From the NCBI GenBank assembly GCA_030667105.1, contig DAOUWN010000147.1, forward strand, positions 1 to 6,052: 6,052 nt of DNA, given 5' to 3'. A program made the position numbers and the translations under genes. Within the stretch, counting starts at the first letter, position 1; every line of letters starts with the position of its first letter. The DNA is from Deltaproteobacteria bacterium. GTDB lineage: Bacteria; Desulfobacterota; Desulfobacteria; C00003060. Under the pieces are notes generated by a model. It ran no database searches. It was not told the DNA's origin and worked only from the letters and a program-made list of their open reading frames with translations. Below are positions 1-3,492 of the stretch, piece by piece.

Positions 1-130
1 AGGAGTCGAGGCGCACGCATGGCAAGGCGCGAGGAGGGCGAATAGCAAGCTATTTAACCGACGAGCAACGCAGCCAGGCGGGATGGATCGGCGCATCAAA
101 ATGTGAAGTTATTTTTGAGCGAGCCCTAAG
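1..130. repeat. Putative dispersed intergenic repeat with palindromic core
   Basis: No convincing coding frame is seen here. The stretch is built around a perfect short palindrome, AATAGC-AA-GCTATT (41-54). It is flanked by purine-rich GC sequence on the left (AAGGCGCGAGGAG, from 24) and by a partly similar stretch on the right (CGACGAGCAACGCAGCC, from 59). It ends in an AT-rich segment (about 99-118) followed by GAGCGAGCCCTAAG. The overall style resembles multicopy intergenic repeats that I recall from deltaproteobacterial genomes; that link is memory, not a search result. The left edge is cut by the window start, so the full element length is unknown. It may also contain the 3' flank of an upstream gene that lies outside the window. 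Confidence 0.45.
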
Positions 131-183
131 TACTACTCAACTATTGCGTACCAACCGGGGCTTTACCATGATTTTTGATTCAC

Positions 184-228
184 TTTTGGCACCTTAGGCA
201 TTTCTGGCACTTGTGGCATTTGCATCAC
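184..228 (+). repeat. Tandem 9-bp repeat (TTnTGGCAY), about five units
   Basis: GGCA recurs at exact 9-nt spacing (188, 197, 206, 215). The units are TTTTGGCAC, CTTAGGCAT, TTCTGGCAC, TTGTGGCAT and a decayed TTGCATCAC. The array ends two bases before the Shine-Dalgarno sequence of the XRE-cupin gene. It therefore lies in that gene's 5' leader, or in its promoter-proximal region. Because the unit is three codons long, the frame stays open through it and creates a spurious His/Trp/Phe-rich N-terminal extension beginning at a TTG at 175. Confidence 0.7.
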
Positions 229-230
229 CC

Positions 231-237
231 AAGGAGG
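231..237 (+). promoter_or_regulatory. Shine-Dalgarno site that fixes the regulator start
   Basis: AAGGAGG, a near-perfect match to the anti-Shine-Dalgarno sequence, sits 6 nt before the ATG at 244. This supports 244 over the upstream in-frame TTG at 175, which has no ribosome binding site and would translate the 9-bp tandem repeat. Confidence 0.9.
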
Positions 238-243
238 TTCTGT

Positions 244-795
244 ATGCCCAGAAAGAAGCAGGTTAAATCACCGCCCATTGGCGAGAAGATCAAAAAGGCG
301 AGACAGAAGAAAAAAGTCACCCTGAATCAGGTAGCTAATGATACCGGCTGCAGCATTGACTACTTGAAGAAGGTCGAATCCGGCAAGGTCGTGCCGCCAG
401 TTGGCACCCTGCTTCAGATATCTCGTGCCCTGGAGATCGATTCAGGCGTTTTGCTCAGGGAACAGGTGTCAACGGCTAAAAGCCGCGTCAAGGCCTACGA
501 AAAGCGCACTGAAAATTACGCCTACACGACCTTGACCCCGGGCGCGGAAAAAAAGCACTTAAAGGCCTTCCGCGTGACAGTAGATGCCATGAAGGATCAC
601 AAAGGAGTCGGCTACCAACATGAAGGAGAGGAATTCGTGTATGTCCTGGCCGGAGATATGGAAGTGACCGTGGGTGACCACGTGAACAATCTAAAAGAGG
701 GGGAATCTCTTCATTTTAACTCCTGGATCAGGCACAAACTGAGGAATGTCGGCGACAAGAAGGCGGAGCTTTTGGTTGTCATATATACGCCGTAA
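244..795 (+). CDS. XRE-family HTH transcriptional regulator with C-terminal cupin domain
   Basis: This 183-residue cytosolic protein is probably a DNA-binding regulator that senses a small molecule through its cupin barrel. Residues 12-71 form an XRE/lambda-repressor-type helix-turn-helix; the recognisable core is LNQVANDTGCSIDYLKKVESG (27-47), followed by PPVGTLLQISRALEI. A linker (about 75-105) leads to a cupin_2 domain (about 106-182). Cupin motif 1 is YQHEGEEFVYVLAG (124-137) and motif 2 is GESLHFNSWIRHKLRN (153-168). His126, Glu130 and His164 match the usual metal ligands, but the first His of the HxH pair is Tyr124, so metal binding is uncertain. As far as I recall, the Y-x-H-E-G-E-E pattern is common in this XRE-cupin subfamily. 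Length is normal for the family. The start rests on the strong AAGGAGG at 231. Relatives often sit beside acyl-CoA or CoA-ligase genes, and here an acyl-CoA dehydrogenase follows 386 bp downstream. The ligand and the operator cannot be told from the sequence. Confidence 0.9.
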   Translation: MPRKKQVKSPPIGEKIKKARQKKKVTLNQVANDTGCSIDYLKKVESGKVVPPVGTLLQISRALEIDSGVLLREQVSTAKSRVKAYEKRTENYAYTTLTPGAEKKHLKAFRVTVDAMKDHKGVGYQHEGEEFVYVLAGDMEVTVGDHVNNLKEGESLHFNSWIRHKLRNVGDKKAELLVVIYTP

Positions 796-828
796 TGAAT
801 GTCTAAACTCAGCGAAATCATAAGTAAT

Positions 829-845
829 CCACCGGCTCTGCCGGT
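829..845. repeat. CCGG-type hairpin, left boundary of intergenic element
   Basis: ACCGGC-TCT-GCCGGT (831-845) is a perfect 6-bp stem with a 3-nt loop, preceded by CC. It begins 35 bp after the regulator stop codon. No T-run follows (the next bases are CAGAATTG), so it is not a canonical intrinsic terminator, although it could still stabilise the 3' end of the transcript. A similar hairpin with the same TCT loop occurs at 1122-1142, on the other side of the long inverted repeat. Confidence 0.65.
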
Positions 846-892
846 CAGAATTGAAAAGGCTCCACCGTTTCGAGCGTTTTCAGGAAGAGAAA

Positions 893-1071
893 AAATTCGA
901 AATCCGAATACCAAAATCCGAAACAAATCCTAAATCCGAATGTCCAAATGACCCAAACGTGCAAGCCCCGCCCTCTCTCAAGGGGATCAAAAACTGCACG
1001 GAAACGTTTTGGTCATTTGAATTTCTGTCATTTGATATTGTTTCGAATTTCGTGCTTCAATATTCGAATTT
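893..1071. repeat. Long imperfect inverted repeat (68-nt arms, fold-back element)
   Basis: The left arm is 893-960 and the right arm 1004-1071, both 68 nt. Aligned by hand without gaps, the left arm and the reverse complement of the right arm agree at about 46 of 68 positions. The ends match best: AAATTCGAA at the outer end, and TCAAATGACC/AAACGT-type sequence at the inner end. The pairing can extend inward through CGTGCA (958-963) with TGCACG (995-1000) if a few bases bulge. The left arm carries AAATCCGAA three times exactly (900-908, 914-922, 932-940). The right arm carries TTCGAATTT twice (1042-1050, 1063-1071) and TCATTTGA twice (1013-1020, 1028-1035). The loop is GC-rich, with a small CCCT/AGGG stem at 971-984. 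Open frames crossing the element are low-complexity by-products of the repeat, so I call the region non-coding. Confidence 0.85.
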
Positions 1072-1096
1072 CCAGCCGGGGAATCACCATTGCGTC

Positions 1097-1142
1097 GGCC
1101 CCTTTTCAGGGCCTTCCTTATACCACCGGTTCTACCGCTGGT
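1097..1142. repeat. Paired hairpins, right boundary of intergenic element
   Basis: Two stem-loops lie side by side. The first is GGCCC-CTTTTCA-GGGCC (1097-1113). The second is ACCACCGGT-TCT-ACCGCTGGT (1122-1142), a 9-bp stem with one C-C mismatch and a 3-nt loop. The second shares its core and its TCT loop with the hairpin at 831-845. On the minus strand, TGAAAAGGGGCC (1108-1097) mirrors TGAAAAGGCTCC (852-863) on the plus strand, so the two borders of the gap look like inverted copies of one module. No T-run follows either hairpin. The second hairpin ends 39 bp before the dehydrogenase start, so it would lie in that gene's leader if transcription starts upstream of it. Confidence 0.6.
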
Positions 1143-1181
1143 CGGTAATTGTTGCAACCCATTGACGAACTGGAGTAACCT

Positions 1182-2345
1182 ATGTCTTTTCAACTTACTG
1201 ACGAACAACTCATGATTCAAACCATGGTCCGGGACTTTGCGAGAGAAGTTCTTCTCTCCACGGCCATGGAGCGAGATCGAACAAAGGAATTTCCAGCCGA
1301 AAACCTGAAGAAAATGGCAGAGCTGGGCCTCATGGGGATGATGGTCCCGCCTGAGTATAATGGTGCGGGGGTAGATACCGTTGGTTACATATTGGCCCTT
1401 CAAGAGGTGGCATATGCTTGTGCTTCTACTGCTGTAGTCATGTCAGTCCACAACTCTATCGTGTGTGAGACCATTAATCGCTTTGGGACTGAAGCACAAA
1501 AAGAAACCTATTTAAAACAACTGGCTGCAGGCGAGGTCATCGGCGCTTTTGCCATAACCGAGCCGCAGGCAGGATCGGATCCTATGAGCCAGGCCACCTC
1601 GGCTGTGCGCGACGGAAACCACTACGTCATTAATGGCACCAAACGTTTCATAACCTCTGGAAAGAACGCCGGCGTCACCATCATCACAGCCAAAACAGAC
1701 AAGACAAAACGCCATAAGGGGATCAGTGCGTTCATTGTAGAGAAGGGTATGCCGGGCTTTACGGTGGGAAAGACCGAGGACAAGATGGGGCTGTGCGCCT
1801 CTGATACGAGCGATCTTATTTTCGAAGACTGCAGGGTGCCTGCTCAAAACCTGTTGGGTCAAGAGGGAGATGGTTTCAAGATCTCTATGACCGCCTTGGA
1901 TGGCGGCCGAATAGGCATAGGCGCACAGTCTGTGGGTGTGGCTCAGGCTGCCCTGGATGCGGCTGTTTCATATGCCAAGGAACGTGAGCAGTTTGGGCAA
2001 CCAATTTCAAAATTTCAGGGCCTGCGCTGGATACTGGCAGACATGGCTACAGAACTGGAGGCCGCCCGTCAGCTCACTTTTTCCGCCGCGGCCAAAAAGG
2101 ACAGAGGTGAAAGATACACCATGGAAGCCTCCATGGCTAAGCTCTTTGCATCTGAAATGGTCAACCGCGTTACGGCCAAAGCGCTGCAAATCCATGGCGG
2201 GTATGGTTACACCAAGGAATATCCTGTGGAGCGCTTCTACAGGGATGCCCGGGTTTTCACCATCTATGAAGGCACATCAGAGATCCAGCGAGTTGTAATA
2301 GCCAACTACCTCCTGGAAGACCGCTACGTTGGAACACTGCGCTAA
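1182..2345 (+). CDS. Acyl-CoA dehydrogenase, short-chain (butyryl-CoA dehydrogenase-like)
   Basis: This is a cytosolic FAD enzyme that converts a saturated acyl-CoA to the trans-2-enoyl-CoA and normally passes electrons to electron-transfer flavoprotein (beta-oxidation or its reverse). At 387 residues it has the full length of the family. The order is N-terminal helical domain (about 6-117), middle beta domain (about 121-215) and C-terminal helical domain (about 227-380). Family signature 1 is AITEPQAGSDPMS (124-136). Signature 2 begins at QIHGGYGY (336-343) and runs to Asp355. The catalytic base is Glu363 in IYEGTSEIQ, the canonical position of short- and medium-chain enzymes rather than the alternative helix-G position of isovaleryl- and long-chain enzymes. 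MSVHNSI (87-93) and GGRIGIGAQSVGVAQAALD (241-259) also fit the butyryl-CoA type, but the exact chain length or branching of the substrate is not decidable. The ATG has GGAG 6 nt upstream (1172-1175). The stop is 46 bp before the adaptor gene. Confidence 0.95.
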   Translation: MSFQLTDEQLMIQTMVRDFAREVLLSTAMERDRTKEFPAENLKKMAELGLMGMMVPPEYNGAGVDTVGYILALQEVAYACASTAVVMSVHNSIVCETINRFGTEAQKETYLKQLAAGEVIGAFAITEPQAGSDPMSQATSAVRDGNHYVINGTKRFITSGKNAGVTIITAKTDKTKRHKGISAFIVEKGMPGFTVGKTEDKMGLCASDTSDLIFEDCRVPAQNLLGQEGDGFKISMTALDGGRIGIGAQSVGVAQAALDAAVSYAKEREQFGQPISKFQGLRWILADMATELEAARQLTFSAAAKKDRGERYTMEASMAKLFASEMVNRVTAKALQIHGGYGYTKEYPVERFYRDARVFTIYEGTSEIQRVVIANYLLEDRYVGTLR

Positions 2346-2376
2346 GATCCCTGACCTTATCGGGAAGTTACGCTTT

Positions 2377-2384
2377 AGGAAGGA
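2377..2384 (+). promoter_or_regulatory. Shine-Dalgarno site that fixes the adaptor start
   Basis: AGGAAGGA lies 7 nt before the ATG at 2392. It favours 2392 over the upstream in-frame TTG at 2329, which overlaps the end of the dehydrogenase gene and would put a charged 21-residue extension ahead of the signal peptide. Confidence 0.8.
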
Positions 2385-2391
2385 TAGGTTT

Positions 2392-3492
2392 ATGGGGAAA
2401 AGGCATTGTATGAACTTCACTACTTGCGCATCCTTACTAGTGCTGTTGGCTGGCTCGCTTTTAGGTTCAGTCGCCCACGCTCAGGCCGAAGACAAGAAAA
2501 GCCAAGGACCACCGCCGGTCCCGGTTCGGGTTGCACCGGTTATCCAAAATGCCGTTTCAGACCAGATAACCCTGGTTGGAACCGCTGAAGCGATTACCCG
2601 AAGCACCATCGCGGCCGAGGTCCCGGGGTTGGTCGAGGCATTTCCCGCCCGTGAGGGAAACTTTGTCGAAAAAGGACAACTCCTCGTCAGGCTCAGATCA
2701 ACGAATCTCGCACTTCGCTTAAAAGCAGCCGAAGCAGTCAGGGAAAAAGTCCGAACGAATCTGGTCTTTGCCGGAAAAGAACTGGCCCGCTATACCAAAC
2801 TCAAAGACACTGATAGTATCGCCGCAAGGAAATATGACGAAGCATTATATCAGCATCAATCCCTCGAGCAGGAAATCGCGCGCAATGACGCGGAAATTGA
2901 ACTTCTTACAGATGACATCCGCAAAAAGAAGGTCATCGCCCCTTTTGCGGGTTTTGTGGCCCAAGAGCACACCCAGGTGGGAGAGTGGATTACGGTAGGC
3001 GGGCCAGTCGTAACCCTTGTCGATCTCGGACACATACGCATAACGGTGGATGTGCCGGAACGGCATGTCGTACAGCTTCTCCCCCAAGAACAGGTGCGGA
3101 TCATAGTAACAAGTATATCCAATGAGCCGTTTCTTGGTAAGATTTCTGCGATTCTTCCTGAAGGAGACCCTAACGCCCGGACTTTTTCCGTGCGGGTCAG
3201 CCTGATCAACCCGGGCTTTCGGATCAGAAGCGGCATGGAAGCAAGAGCGACCTTCAACCTGGGAAGCACGAAAAACGCCCTGCTTGTGCCGAAGGACGCG
3301 ATCGTAACCGCAGGCGCCAACCGACTGGTCTTTGTCGTTGCCAACAGCGTGGTTCAGCCCGTGAATGTCCAGATAATCGGATATTACGACGGCGATGTTG
3401 CCGTTGAGGGACAGCTTTCACCGGGAGATGAGGTCGTCATACGCGGCAATGAACGCCTGCGGCCAGGACAGCACGTGGTGATACTCAAGTGA
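2392..3492 (+). CDS. RND efflux pump periplasmic adaptor (membrane fusion protein, HlyD/AcrA family)
   Basis: This 366-residue exported protein joins an RND permease to an outer-membrane channel. The N-terminus has basic residues (K3, R4), a hydrophobic core (about 13-27) and a signal peptidase I-type site, AHA|QA, after residue 30. No lipobox Cys is seen at the cleavage site, so it is probably not a lipoprotein. The mature protein begins with a Pro-rich stretch and VPVRVAPV (43-50). The first half of the lipoyl/barrel-sandwich domain is at about 75-101 (VPGLVEAFPAREGNFVEKGQ). A helical hairpin rich in charged residues spans about 102-178. The second lipoyl half follows (APFAGFV at 183-189, then QVGEW), then a beta-barrel (about 215-290) and a membrane-proximal domain starting near LLVPKDAIV (297-305). 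Length is normal for the family. The TGA stop overlaps the GTG start of the permease gene. Substrate is unknown. ATG 2410 is an alternative start that would also leave a signal peptide. Confidence 0.93.
   Translation: MGKRHCMNFTTCASLLVLLAGSLLGSVAHAQAEDKKSQGPPPVPVRVAPVIQNAVSDQITLVGTAEAITRSTIAAEVPGLVEAFPAREGNFVEKGQLLVRLRSTNLALRLKAAEAVREKVRTNLVFAGKELARYTKLKDTDSIAARKYDEALYQHQSLEQEIARNDAEIELLTDDIRKKKVIAPFAGFVAQEHTQVGEWITVGGPVVTLVDLGHIRITVDVPERHVVQLLPQEQVRIIVTSISNEPFLGKISAILPEGDPNARTFSVRVSLINPGFRIRSGMEARATFNLGSTKNALLVPKDAIVTAGANRLVFVVANSVVQPVNVQIIGYYDGDVAVEGQLSPGDEVVIRGNERLRPGQHVVILK

Noticed and set aside
144..172. Possible sigma70-like promoter TTGCGT - 17 nt - CATGAT for the regulator gene
   Set aside because: The -35 box matches at only three positions and the -10 box at four, so it is too weak to list as a feature, although the location is plausible.
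175..243. N-terminal extension of the XRE-cupin protein from a TTG at 175
   Set aside because: It has no ribosome binding site, translates the 9-bp tandem repeat into His/Trp/Phe-rich low complexity, and the ATG at 244 has a near-perfect AAGGAGG at good spacing.
893..1071. CRISPR array
   Set aside because: The repeated 9-mers are too short and irregularly spaced, and the region is an inverted rather than a direct repeat array. No cas gene is present.
851..1165. Open frames on both strands across the intergenic gap (e.g. + 851-1165, + 948-1148, - 987-1403)
   Set aside because: Their sequences are translations of the inverted repeat and its low-complexity 9-mers, or run antisense into the dehydrogenase gene. 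They show no domain and no convincing start site.
1512..2298. Alternative-frame open frames within the dehydrogenase gene (- 1512-1862, + 1936-2298, - 2007-2195)
   Set aside because: They are shadows of the well-supported acyl-CoA dehydrogenase frame and have no recognisable domains.
2348..2368. Possible terminator after the dehydrogenase gene (TCCC ... GGGA)
   Set aside because: The stem is only about four base pairs and no T-run follows, so it does not support a transcription stop before the adaptor gene.
2329..2391. N-terminal extension of the adaptor from a TTG at 2329
   Set aside because: It overlaps the dehydrogenase gene and would put a charged stretch ahead of a normal signal peptide. 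ATG 2392 has a good ribosome binding site.
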